A DNA stretch of 51,118 nucleotides, taken from NCBI GenBank assembly GCA_031546985.1, contig JAVBJN010000086.1, forward strand, positions 1 to 51,118, given 5' to 3'. The stretch is from JAVBJN01 sp031546985. GTDB lineage: Bacteria > Bacteroidota > Bacteroidia > Chitinophagales > Chitinophagaceae. Below are positions 25,175-33,800 of the stretch, piece after piece; within the stretch, counting starts at the first letter, position 1; each line of letters opens with the position of its first letter. Position numbers and translations under genes: made by a program. The notes under the pieces were generated by a model. The model saw nothing but the letters and a program-made list of their open reading frames with translations, had not been told where the DNA came from and did not search any database.

Positions 25175-25182
25175 CAAATCTA
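25175..25182 (-). promoter_or_regulatory. -7 promoter box for the DUF1573 gene
   Basis: The minus strand reads TAGATTTG, a perfect TAnnTTTG, 30 bp before the ATG at 25144. It decides the start choice for that gene. Confidence 0.55.
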
Positions 25183-25189
25183 CTTAATT

Positions 25190-26113
25190 CTACGCTCTTT
25201 CTGTTTTTCTGATTTTATCTTCTTTTACCAGGTCTTTTAGAATATTATCGAGTACGCCGTTTACAAACTGCCCGCTTTGGGGTGTGCTGTACATTTTGGC
25301 CAGGTCAATATATTCGTTGATGGTTACCTTAGTTGGAATGGTCTCAAAATACAGGAATTCGCATACGCCCATTTTGAGCAGCAGCATATCGATAGCGGCA
25401 ATACGCTCAGGATCCCAGTTTTGCAGTTTGGGGGTAATCAGTTCCAGGCAGTAATCCGATTTGCTATGTACCGTGCTGAGCAGGGTACGGGCAAATTCCA
25501 TTTTTTCGGAAGATACCATCTGGAGGAAATTGTATCCGTTTGGTTTGCTGATAAAATTATCCATCAGCATGATCATCATCTCTTTATCATCTTCCCAGTT
25601 GGAGCGTTGCTCGTCCATAAAGTCCAGGAACAGTTCGTTTTCCAGCATCAGGTTGCGGAAAATAAACTGGATGATGGCTTTTTCTTTTTTATTGTCGCGC
25701 TGCTGGTCTTCGATATACTCGATATACTCAGGCGTTTTGGCCATTTGACCGTATAGTTTTTTAACAAAATCCTGGGTATCGGTCGCGTTGAGTTTAGCAC
25801 TCTTTACTCTTTCGTTAAAAGTGTTGTTGCTCAGGATGTTATCCCAGATAAAGCTGTTACCTGCAATTTTAATGTTTACATTCAGATCCTCTGGGGTAGG
25901 CAGGTATTTAGATGCACGGTTATTGGAATCGATCTCCGCATAACGGGCTACTTGCGTTAATAAATGAATGAGGAATGTAAATAGTTCTGTAGACTGATCA
26001 ATTTTCTCTTTGAGCAACTGTTGTGCCTGACCTGGTTTTAAAGGTTTTTCGTGCGTCTCGAGCGCGTAAAGGGCTTGCATAACCTTTACCCGGATGTTTC
26101 TTCTGCTGATCAT
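25190..26113 (-). CDS. nusB: Transcription antitermination factor NusB (long form)
   Basis: NusB binds boxA RNA with NusE/S10 to support antitermination, mainly of rRNA operons. The 307-residue protein starts SRRNIRVKVMQALYALE, the conserved RNA-binding N-terminus, and ends with the C-terminal helical core: AAIDMLLLKMGVCEFLYF, then TKVTINEYIDLAKMYS, then GQFVNGVLDNIL. Between them is an extra region of about 150 residues, so it is twice the length of E. coli NusB. This long form is usual in Bacteroidota. It has its own -7 box at 26146-26153 and is followed after 12 bp by the DUF1573 gene. Confidence 0.95.
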   Translation of the reverse strand: MISRRNIRVKVMQALYALETHEKPLKPGQAQQLLKEKIDQSTELFTFLIHLLTQVARYAEIDSNNRASKYLPTPEDLNVNIKIAGNSFIWDNILSNNTFNERVKSAKLNATDTQDFVKKLYGQMAKTPEYIEYIEDQQRDNKKEKAIIQFIFRNLMLENELFLDFMDEQRSNWEDDKEMMIMLMDNFISKPNGYNFLQMVSSEKMEFARTLLSTVHSKSDYCLELITPKLQNWDPERIAAIDMLLLKMGVCEFLYFETIPTKVTINEYIDLAKMYSTPQSGQFVNGVLDNILKDLVKEDKIRKTERA

Positions 26114-26145
26114 AAATTAAGAACCTGAATTTTTTAAATGGAGGG

Positions 26146-26153
26146 CAAAGATA
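26146..26153 (-). promoter_or_regulatory. -7 promoter box for nusB
   Basis: The minus strand reads TATCTTTG, a perfect TAnnTTTG, 32 bp before the nusB ATG. Confidence 0.6.
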
Positions 26154-26318
26154 GGTCGAAATATCGAATGTATACTGAAAAAGTTGTCAAAATGATTGTG
26201 AATGGCTATCCCGGGTTTCCTGCACTTTGTGAAAAGATTAACGCGCTTTTCCTGTTTGGGGTTGTCGATATACTTAAATTGAATGGTAAGCTTTGAATAA
26301 CTAATACCAAATCGGTTT

Positions 26319-26903
26319 ATGAAGTATGTATGGACAGTCGTGCTCTGCATTGCAGTGCATTGTACCGCTTTTGCGGAGAAAGACTTTTTTACGAAGTTAT
26401 CTGCTTCGGCAGTGGAACTTACGGCACAACAAGTAAAGTATGACCCGCAGTATTTTACCATTCCTTATCCCAATGGAGATGTGCCAACCGGCAAAGGCGT
26501 TTGTACCGATGTGGTAATCAGGGCTTACCGCAAAATGGGGATAGACCTCCAAAAGGAAGTACATGAAGATATGGCCCGGAATTTTGCTGCTTATCCGAAA
26601 AAATGGGGCCTAAAGACTACCGACAAAAATATTGACCACCGCAGGGTGCCCAACCTGATGGCTTTTTTTGAACGGCACAACGCATCGCTACCTATTACGG
26701 ACAATGCCAGGGATTACAAACCGGGTGATGTGGTGTGCTGGAGCCTGAAAGGCAATATTCCACATATCGGCATGGTGGTGAGCCGGAAGGCTGCAGGCCA
26801 GGAAAGGTACCAGATCGTACACAATATAGGGGCAGGGCAGGTGCTGGCAGATTGCCTGTTTGACTATAAAATTATTGGACATTACCGGTATAATAAGAAT
26901 TGA
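26319..26903 (+). CDS. DUF1287 exported hydrolase (NlpC/P60-like fold)
   Basis: This 194-residue protein has a signal peptide (MKYVWTVVLCIAVHCTAFA, cleavage near residue 19). The mature part carries the DUF1287 pattern: YDPQYFTIPYPNGDVP, then GVCTDVVIRAYRKMGIDL with a candidate nucleophile C62, then YKPGDVVCWSLKGNIPHIG with candidate catalytic H149. A Cys near the N-terminus of a helix and a later His on a strand match the NlpC/P60 or CHAP-type cysteine peptidase layout, so a periplasmic peptidase or amidase on cell-wall peptides is likely. The substrate is not known. It is transcribed alone, divergent from nusB, and is followed by a 12-bp palindrome and repeat debris. Confidence 0.88.
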   Translation: MKYVWTVVLCIAVHCTAFAEKDFFTKLSASAVELTAQQVKYDPQYFTIPYPNGDVPTGKGVCTDVVIRAYRKMGIDLQKEVHEDMARNFAAYPKKWGLKTTDKNIDHRRVPNLMAFFERHNASLPITDNARDYKPGDVVCWSLKGNIPHIGMVVSRKAAGQERYQIVHNIGAGQVLADCLFDYKIIGHYRYNKN

Positions 26904-26904
26904 A

Positions 26905-27020
26905 TACTGAGACCTGTCAGGTCTCAGTAAGGATTTGAAAATCAGAGATCTGCGCAATCAGCGGGATATGGCTCTCGGACCTCCCTTCGGTAACTGAGCT
27001 TGTCGAAGTTGTCGAAGGCC
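26905..27020. repeat. Short palindrome and interspersed repeat debris
   Basis: TACTGAGACCTG (26905-26916) and CAGGTCTCAGTA (26918-26929) form a perfect 12-bp inverted repeat with a 1-nt centre. Next is ATCTGCGCAATCAGCGGGAT (26947-26966), then ACTGAGCTTGTCGAAG (26994-27009) with a second GTCGAAGG just after it. These resemble small repeats seen elsewhere in this window (24203, 42771). The palindrome could also act as a terminator for the DUF1287 gene, but it has no U-tract. Confidence 0.7.
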
Positions 27021-27030
27021 CGGCGTAAAA

Positions 27031-27058
27031 GCAAAACGCCCCGACAAAGCGGAGCGTT
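27031..27058 (-). terminator. Rho-independent terminator after leucine dehydrogenase
   Basis: AACGCCCC (27035-27042) pairs with GGAGCGTT (27051-27058) with one mismatch. On the minus strand the hairpin is followed by TTTTGCTTTT. It lies 40 bp past the dehydrogenase stop. Confidence 0.75.
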
Positions 27059-27098
27059 CTACCTACTAACCCATATATATAATAAGACTCACGTCCTG

Positions 27099-28166
27099 TT
27101 ATAACCTTGATTTTACATTGGCGATAGCCTGAATGCGCTGTTCGGCCAGTTTAATCGCAGCAGCCTGGTTGGTCAGGTTGTCTTTCTCTGCCAGGGCAAA
27201 GATTTCCAGCGTACGATCGTAGATTTTCTCTGTATTGCCCATCACGCGCTCGCGGTTGTAACCATCGATTTCGGCGCTTACGTTAATGAGACCACCGGCA
27301 TTGATCAGGAAGTCGGGCGCATAGATAATGCCTTTTTCGATCAGCATTTTACCATGTATGTCTTCGTCCTGCAGCTGGTTGTTGGCCGCACCTGCAATTA
27401 CAGAGCATTTCATTTTATTGATGCTGTCGGTATTTACCGTAGCACCCAGTGCGCAAGGCGCGTAAATATCAATATCCAGATCCCACATTTTATCTCCGGA
27501 AACCACTTCTACCTTAAATTGGTCGGTTGTTTCTTTGATGCGGGTTTCGTTGATGTCGGTAATATATACCTTAGCACCGGCTTTGGTGAGGTGACCCACT
27601 AGGTACTGGCCCACGTGGCCTACACCTTGAACCAGGATCTTTTTACCTTCCAGGCTGTCGCTGCCCCAGCGCTTGCCGGCTGCTGCTTTCATACCTGTAA
27701 ATACACCGTAAGCGGTAAAAGGAGAAGGATCGCCGCTGCCGCCCATGTACTCAGGAATACCGGTTACATGTTTGGTTTCCATAGAGATGTACTCCATGTC
27801 TTTGGCAGAAGTGTTCACATCTTCGGCAGTAATGTATTTACCGTTCAGGGAGTTAACAAACTTACCGTAACGGCGCCACAGTGCTTCACTCTTCATAGAA
27901 GGATCGGCAATGATCACTGCTTTACCACCACCCAGGTTTAAACCCGAGATTGCTGCTTTATAAGTCATGCCGCGCGAAAGACGCAGGGCATCAATGATAG
28001 CATCTTCGTGTGATTGGTAAGCCCACAGACGTGTACCGCCCAAAGCAGGACCTAAAGTTGTATTATGTATACCTATGATAGCGTTTAAACCAGTATGCGG
28101 ATCGTGACAGAAAACCAGTTGTTCGTGACCCATTTGCTGCATCAGCTCAAAAACAGTATTGCTCAT
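27099..28166 (-). CDS. Leucine (Glu/Leu/Phe/Val-type) dehydrogenase
   Basis: This 355-residue enzyme oxidatively deaminates a branched-chain amino acid with NAD to the 2-oxo acid and ammonium. Key blocks are TLGPALGGTRLW, GMTYKAAISGLNLGGGKAVI (with the substrate-binding and catalytic Lys residues), TAEDVNTSAKDM, SGDPSPFTAYGVFTGMKAA and the Rossmann motif GVGHVGQYLVGHLTKAG. The pattern GDPSPFTA with a short C-terminus fits leucine/valine dehydrogenase rather than hexameric glutamate dehydrogenase. It forms a single-gene unit with a TAnnTTTG box 37 bp upstream and its own terminator. It is divergent from groES. Confidence 0.93.
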   Translation of the reverse strand: MSNTVFELMQQMGHEQLVFCHDPHTGLNAIIGIHNTTLGPALGGTRLWAYQSHEDAIIDALRLSRGMTYKAAISGLNLGGGKAVIIADPSMKSEALWRRYGKFVNSLNGKYITAEDVNTSAKDMEYISMETKHVTGIPEYMGGSGDPSPFTAYGVFTGMKAAAGKRWGSDSLEGKKILVQGVGHVGQYLVGHLTKAGAKVYITDINETRIKETTDQFKVEVVSGDKMWDLDIDIYAPCALGATVNTDSINKMKCSVIAGAANNQLQDEDIHGKMLIEKGIIYAPDFLINAGGLINVSAEIDGYNRERVMGNTEKIYDRTLEIFALAEKDNLTNQAAAIKLAEQRIQAIANVKSRL

Positions 28167-28203
28167 AGCTATATTCTTTGTTTTGGGTGAAAAAAAAGTG
28201 TTG

Positions 28204-28211
28204 CAAAGGTA
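28204..28211 (-). promoter_or_regulatory. -7 promoter box for leucine dehydrogenase
   Basis: The minus strand reads TACCTTTG, a perfect TAnnTTTG, 37 bp before the ATG. Confidence 0.6.
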
Positions 28212-28479
28212 GTTTTATTTTCTGCAAAACATAGTGGCTGTGCAAGATATTGAATGTCAAAATATTGTATATGTTTTAGCATTGTCAATAATGACTATTC
28301 CCAAAGGGGAATCTGACAATTTGTGAAAAACAAACGTATGCCAAAATGAAAATCTGGCGTAAGGCAGCGTACAGGGCAGATCTGTACTGTCAATTTTTCA
28401 CGACCGACGATTTGGCACGTAAAATGAGGAAAGGAGAGAGAAGCATTAAAATGTAAATTCTTAAAAACCGCATAATACT
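28212..28479 (+). promoter_or_regulatory. groES upstream region with a cluster of TGTCA/TGACA half-sites
   Basis: The divergent region before groES has no CIRCE palindrome. It holds TGTCA at 28255-28259, the inverted repeat GTCA-ATAA-TGAC (28284-28295), CTGACAATTTGTGAA (28313-28327) and CTGTCAATTTTTCACG (28387-28402). The last two are near-copies 74 bp apart. They may be operators or stress-sigma elements for groES-groEL, but the binding protein is unknown. Confidence 0.45.
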
Positions 28480-28758
28480 ATGGCAAACGTAAACATTCAA
28501 CCGCTGCACGACCGTGTGATTGTTAAGCCTGCTCAGGCCGAAGAAAAAACTTTAGGTGGTATCATCATCCCTGATACTGCTAAAGAAAAACCCCAGAAAG
28601 GTATTGTAGTAGCCGCTGGCCCTGGTAAAAAAGACGAACCAATGTCCGTAAAAGCCGGCGATACTGTATTGTATGGTAAATATGCAGGAACCGAAATCAG
28701 CGTAGAAGGCGATGAGTTCCTGATCATGCGTGAAAGTGACATCCTGGCGATTGTTTAA
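28480..28758 (+). CDS. groES: Co-chaperonin GroES
   Basis: GroES caps the GroEL chamber during ATP-driven protein folding in the cytoplasm. The 92-residue protein shows IQPLHDRVIVKPAQAEE, the mobile-loop region KTLGGIIIPDTAKEKPQKG, then VVAAGPGK, GDTVLYGKYAGTE and FLIMRESDILAIV. All are standard, with normal length. It is 60 bp upstream of groEL on the same strand and forms the classical bicistronic operon. The promoter region has unusual TGTCA-type half-sites in place of CIRCE. Confidence 0.98.
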   Translation: MANVNIQPLHDRVIVKPAQAEEKTLGGIIIPDTAKEKPQKGIVVAAGPGKKDEPMSVKAGDTVLYGKYAGTEISVEGDEFLIMRESDILAIV

Positions 28759-28818
28759 TCAACGGATGCTGAATCCCGAATCCCCAATTAACTATTAAAA
28801 TTCTCAAATTCTCAGTTT

Positions 28819-30450
28819 ATGGCAAAAGTGATCTATTTCGATATCGAAGCCCGCAATAAAATGAAGAAGGGTGTAGATACCCTGGCTAACGCGGTAAAAG
28901 TAACCCTGGGCCCTAAAGGTCGTAACGTAGTAATCGAGAAAAAATTCGGTGCACCTTCTGTTACTAAAGATGGTGTATCTGTAGCTAAAGAAATTGAACT
29001 GGAAGACCCTATCGAAAATATGGGTGCCCAGATGGTGAAAGAAGTAGCTTCTAAAACCGCAGATATTGCTGGTGATGGTACTACTACCGCTACCGTTCTG
29101 GCTCAGTCTATCATTACCGAAGGTTTGAAAAACGTTGCTGCAGGCGCCAATCCAATGGACCTGAAGCGTGGTGTAGACAAAGCGGTGATCGCTGTGGTTG
29201 AAAACCTGAAGTCTCAGTCTCAGACTGTAGGTAACGACAATACTAAAATTGAGCAGGTAGCCTCTATCTCTGCCAATAACGATAACGAAATCGGTAAGCT
29301 CATTGCCCAGGCTATGGCCAAAGTGGGTAAAGACGGCGTTATTACCGTAGAAGAAGCAAAAGGTACCGAAACTACTGTAGAAGTAGTAGAAGGTATGCAG
29401 TTCGACCGTGGTTACATCTCTCCTTACTTTGTAACCAACCCCGATAAAATGGAGTGCGAGCTGAGCAACCCTTACATCCTGATCTACGATAAGAAGATCA
29501 GTTCTATGAAAGATATCCTGGGTCTGCTGGAGAAACTGGTACAAGCCGGTGGTTCTATGCTCATCATTGCAGAAGACCTGGAAGGCGAAGCGCTGGCTAC
29601 CCTGGTGGTAAACCGCCTGCGTGGTTCACTGAAAATCGCTGCTGTAAAAGCACCTGGTTTTGGCGACCGTCGTAAAGAAATGCTGCAGGACATCGCCGTA
29701 CTTACCGGTGGTATCGTAATCAGCGAAGAGCAAGGTTATAAACTGGATGCTGCCGACCTCACTTACCTGGGCCGTGCAGAAAGCATTACCATCACCAAAG
29801 ACAACACCGTTATCGTAGGTGGTAAAGGTGAAAAAGATGGTATTACTGCCCGCATCAACCAAATTAAAGGTCAGATCGAATCTACTACCAGCGATTACGA
29901 TCGCGAAAAACTGCAGGAGCGCCTGGCGAAACTGAGTGGTGGTGTAGCTGTACTGAACGTAGGCGCTGCTACCGAAGTAGAAATGAAAGAGAAGAAAGAC
30001 CGCGTAGATGATGCCCTGCACGCAACCCGTGCTGCTGTAGAAGAAGGTATCGTTCCTGGTGGTGGTACTGCGTTTATCCGCGCTGTAGCTTCCCTGGACA
30101 ACCTGAAAGGTATCAATGCCGATGAAAACACCGGTATCGCTATCGTTCGCCGTTCACTGGAAGAGCCACTGCGTACCATTGCTGCCAATGCTGGTATCGA
30201 AGGTTCTATCATTGTTCAGCGTGTAAAAGAAGGTACTTCTGATTTCGGTTTCAACGCCCGTACCGAAGTGTTCGAAAACCTGCTGGCTGCGGGTGTAATC
30301 GATCCTACTAAAGTAGCGCGTGTAGCACTGGAAAACGCTGCTTCTATCGCTGGTATGATGCTGACTACCGAATGTGTAATCGCAGACAAACCTAAGAAAG
30401 ATGAGCCTGCAATGCCAGGTGGTCCTGGTATGGGTGGTATGGATTATTAA
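28819..30450 (+). CDS. groEL: Chaperonin GroEL
   Basis: GroEL is the 60-kDa double-ring chaperonin. The 543-residue protein contains TLGPKGRNVVIEKKFG, KDGVSVAKEIEL, AGDGTTTATVLAQ (ATP site with Asp for hydrolysis), GYISPYFVTNP, KAPGFGDRRKEML, EEGIVPGGGTAFIRA and the C-terminal GGPGMGGMDY (Gly-Met tail). It is complete with no anomalies. Codon use is strongly biased to a small set (many CTG, GGT and ATC codons), as expected for a highly expressed gene. A strong terminator follows about 50 bp after the stop. Confidence 0.99.
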   Translation: MAKVIYFDIEARNKMKKGVDTLANAVKVTLGPKGRNVVIEKKFGAPSVTKDGVSVAKEIELEDPIENMGAQMVKEVASKTADIAGDGTTTATVLAQSIITEGLKNVAAGANPMDLKRGVDKAVIAVVENLKSQSQTVGNDNTKIEQVASISANNDNEIGKLIAQAMAKVGKDGVITVEEAKGTETTVEVVEGMQFDRGYISPYFVTNPDKMECELSNPYILIYDKKISSMKDILGLLEKLVQAGGSMLIIAEDLEGEALATLVVNRLRGSLKIAAVKAPGFGDRRKEMLQDIAVLTGGIVISEEQGYKLDAADLTYLGRAESITITKDNTVIVGGKGEKDGITARINQIKGQIESTTSDYDREKLQERLAKLSGGVAVLNVGAATEVEMKEKKDRVDDALHATRAAVEEGIVPGGGTAFIRAVASLDNLKGINADENTGIAIVRRSLEEPLRTIAANAGIEGSIIVQRVKEGTSDFGFNARTEVFENLLAAGVIDPTKVARVALENAASIAGMMLTTECVIADKPKKDEPAMPGGPGMGGMDY

Positions 30451-30495
30451 TCCGCACTGCGCAAGCAGACCATATATAATAGTGGTGTATCCACC

Positions 30496-30530
30496 AGAAA
30501 GCCGCTCCGTTGGGAGCGGCTTTTCTATTT
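30496..30530 (+). terminator. Rho-independent terminator after groEL
   Basis: GCCGCTCC (30501-30508) pairs with GGAGCGGC (30513-30520) around a GTTG loop. The right arm is followed by TTTTCTATTT and the left is preceded by AGAAA. This is a strong canonical terminator. Confidence 0.92.
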
Positions 30531-30836
30531 ACATCCTCATCCCGTTTTGACGGGCAATGTCAATAACATGTTGCATTGTATCAGGCGTTTATTCCATTAT
30601 GGAAGATATATTACCCTGAATTATGTCTGTCGTGTGTAGAGGTAACCATCTCATAGGTATAAATAAATATCATATAATTGTTATATTAGTTTTGTCAATA
30701 TAATAAGTGTGTTATTATTTGATATTACTATTATGATCTAACAATCATTCAGAGTATTTTCGTTTGTTATTTGTGAAGTAAACGTCTGTTCCGCAACATG
30801 CAGGTGTTTACGCTGTACACATGACATCCACCACAT
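30531..30836. other. AT-rich intergenic region before the giant surface protein
   Basis: About 300 bp with no gene. The only structure seen is a small hairpin CCCGT-TTTG-ACGGG (30541-30554). From 30640 to 30780 it becomes very AT-rich and presumably holds the promoter, but no perfect TAnnTTTG was found. Confidence 0.5.
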
Positions 30837-33800
30837 ATGAAAAGAATTTTTACGCTCTTCCTAGCCTGGATGGCCTGCCATTCTTATGTCCACGCCCAAA
30901 TTAACGGGCAAACCCCGCAGTCAGGCCTCAGTGTCTGTGCTAATGGTTCTACACTTACGCAAGGTGTGGTGCCCAGCTACAACGGTCCGGGCTTTCCCGG
31001 AGGTAACTGCCTCGCCGCCGGCGCAAGAAATCCTTACTGGTATATTTTTACAGTGAACTGTACCGGAAATATTGGATTTACCATTACCCCCAATAACCTG
31101 GGCGATGATTACGATTTTGTGGCTATGAATATTACCGGCCTTCCGGCCAGTAGTGTTTTTACCAATGCCCCGGTATTGAGCTGTAACTACAGCGGTTATA
31201 CCGGTATTACCGGAGCTACCCCCACAGGTACCGGTAATAATAATGGTGCCAATGGCCCCAATACCAACGCCCTTATTCCGGTAACGCCGGGCATGACCAT
31301 TGCTTTATGCGTAAGCCATTACGACAATACGGTTAGTGGTTATTCCTTAGCCTTTACCGGTGGCAGTTGCGGTCCGGGCACGGCGCCTGCTATGACCTTT
31401 AGCGGTATAGATGCCACCTGTAGTAATTATTATGTAGAAGCAGATATAGACCGTAGTGTAGAGTGCAGCTCTATTGCAGCCAACGGATCTGATTTTTACC
31501 TGATGCCGGGTAATATTGCAGTACCCGCTGCTGCTGGCGTAGGTTGCGGAAGCGCCAGCTTTACCAATAAGATAAAAGTAACCATGCCTGCAGGTCTGGC
31601 ATATGGTTCGTATACCTTACATGTAAAAACAGGTACCGATGGCAACTCGCTCCTGGATGTGTGCGGCGACCCGTTTGCCACAGGCAACAATATTGGATTT
31701 ACGGTGGGGTCCAATCCTCCTGCGGTTATAACAGGTGTATTTAAAGAGGCCTGTAATCCACGCAGGCTGGGTGTAAAGCTGAGCCGCAAAATCAAGTGCA
31801 CCAGTCTTGCCGCCAATGGTAGCGACTTTAGCATCACTGGCGCTGCAGCGTATAGCATTACAGCAGCTACAGCAACCTGTACCTCAGGCCTCAGCGATTC
31901 GCTGGTACTTACCTTGAATACGCCTATCGTAATAGCAGGAAGTTATACACTGTATTTGAAGAGTGGTGCTGATGGCAATATTTTGCTGGATGCCTGCGAC
32001 CAGGCGAGTGTACTGGATACCATTGCACTGGGTAATATACAGCAAGGGGTAACGCCAGCCTTTACTTTAACGCCCGCTTCTTATTGCGAAGATGAGGGCA
32101 TAACCATTACCAACCAGAGTTTTGGCGCTACTACCTACAACTGGAATATGGGCGATGGTACCACCGCTACCGGGGCCACACCAGCTAAAGTATATGCTAC
32201 GCCCAATACCTACAATATAAAACTGGTGGTGAGTAATGCCGCTGGTTGTAAAGACAGTATTACCAAACAAGTTGTCATCAAGCCTAAACCAACTATGGGA
32301 TTCCAGGTGTCAGATTCTGCGCAGTGCCTGGTTGGTAACAGCTTTGTTTTGACCAATACAACCAATCTCCCCGGCGGCACATCTACTTATGCCTGGCAGC
32401 TGGGCGATGGCGCTACCGACGGGGGTACCAATGTTACCCACAGCTATGCCGCGGTAAATACGTATACCATAAAACTGATTGCCACCGGCAGCAACGGTTG
32501 TATCGATAGCCTTACAAAAAATGTAACGGTTAAACCAATGCCGGCAATACCGGTTGTTACCACACCGGTATCTTTCTGCCAGTTTAGCGTTCCTACTGCA
32601 CTTGCAGCCACACGGGCTACCGGCGGTACTTTGAACTGGTACCCTTCGGCTACAGGTGGCTTGGGAGATACCGCAGCACCTACACCATTGACCACCACAC
32701 CAGGTGTATATAAATGGTATGTAAGCCAAACGGTTGATGGTTGCGAAAGCGATCGTGATTCTATAACCGTTATCATTATTGAAAAACCAGTGGTGCCATT
32801 GGTAACCACTCCTGTTTCTTATTGCCAGTACAATACAGCTGCGGCGCTTGTAGCATCTGCATTGCCAGGTGGTACGCTTAATTGGTATACGGTGGCCACT
32901 GGCGGCACCGCTGTTGCCAGCGCTCCTACACCTGCTACTACCACACCTGGTGTGTACAAATGGTACATCAGTCAAACTGTTAATGGTTGCGAAAGCGATC
33001 GCGATAGTATTACGGTTACCATTAAAGCCAAACCGGCTTTGCCTGCGGTAACAACGCCGGTAGTGTATTGCCAGTTTCAGACTCCGGTTGCACTCATTGC
33101 TACACCAGCAACGGGCGGCACTTTAAATTGGTACACAGCTGCAACGGGTGGCACGGCCAATGCTACTGCGCCTATACCATCTACTGCGGTGCAGGGTATC
33201 CATAAATGGTATGTAAACCAAACTATTGATGGTTGCGAAGGCGATAGAGATAGCATAACCGTTACCGTGAACACCAAACCTGCATTGCCGGTAGTAACTA
33301 CGCCGGTAACTTTTTGCCAGTATGGTGTGGCTACCGCGCTCAATGCTACTCCTGTAACGGGCGCAGCCTTAAACTGGTATACTGTAGCCACAGGTGGTAC
33401 CGCCAATGCTACTGCACCCACACCGCTTACCAACACACCTGGTGTGTACAAATGGTATGTAAGCCAAAGCCTGACCGGTTGCGAAAGTGACCGCGATTCT
33501 ATAACCGTAACTATTATTGACAAACCTGTATTACCGCTGGTAACCACTCCGGTTTCCTATTGCCAGTTTAATACACCACTGGTGCTTTCCGCATCGGCAT
33601 TGCCAGGCGGCACATTGAGTTGGTATACTGCCGCTTCGGGCGGTACGGCCAGTGCCACCGCACCTACGCCATCCACCAGCACGGCTGGTGTATATAAATG
33701 GTACGTGAGCCAAACCATCAATGGTTGCGAAAGCAATCGTGATAGCATTACCGTTACGGTTAAAGCCAAGCCAGCTTTACCTGCTGTTACCACACCAGTA

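Noticed and set aside
28405..28430. Sigma-54 promoter before groES (TTTGGCACGTAAAATGAG)
   Set aside because: The TGGCAC -24 part matches, but the expected -12 TTGC is absent at the right spacing.
28804..29544. Long minus-strand frame antisense to groEL (246 residues)
   Set aside because: It is the shadow of a strongly biased, highly expressed gene; its translation shows no domain and is rich in Phe, Tyr and His from reversed codons.
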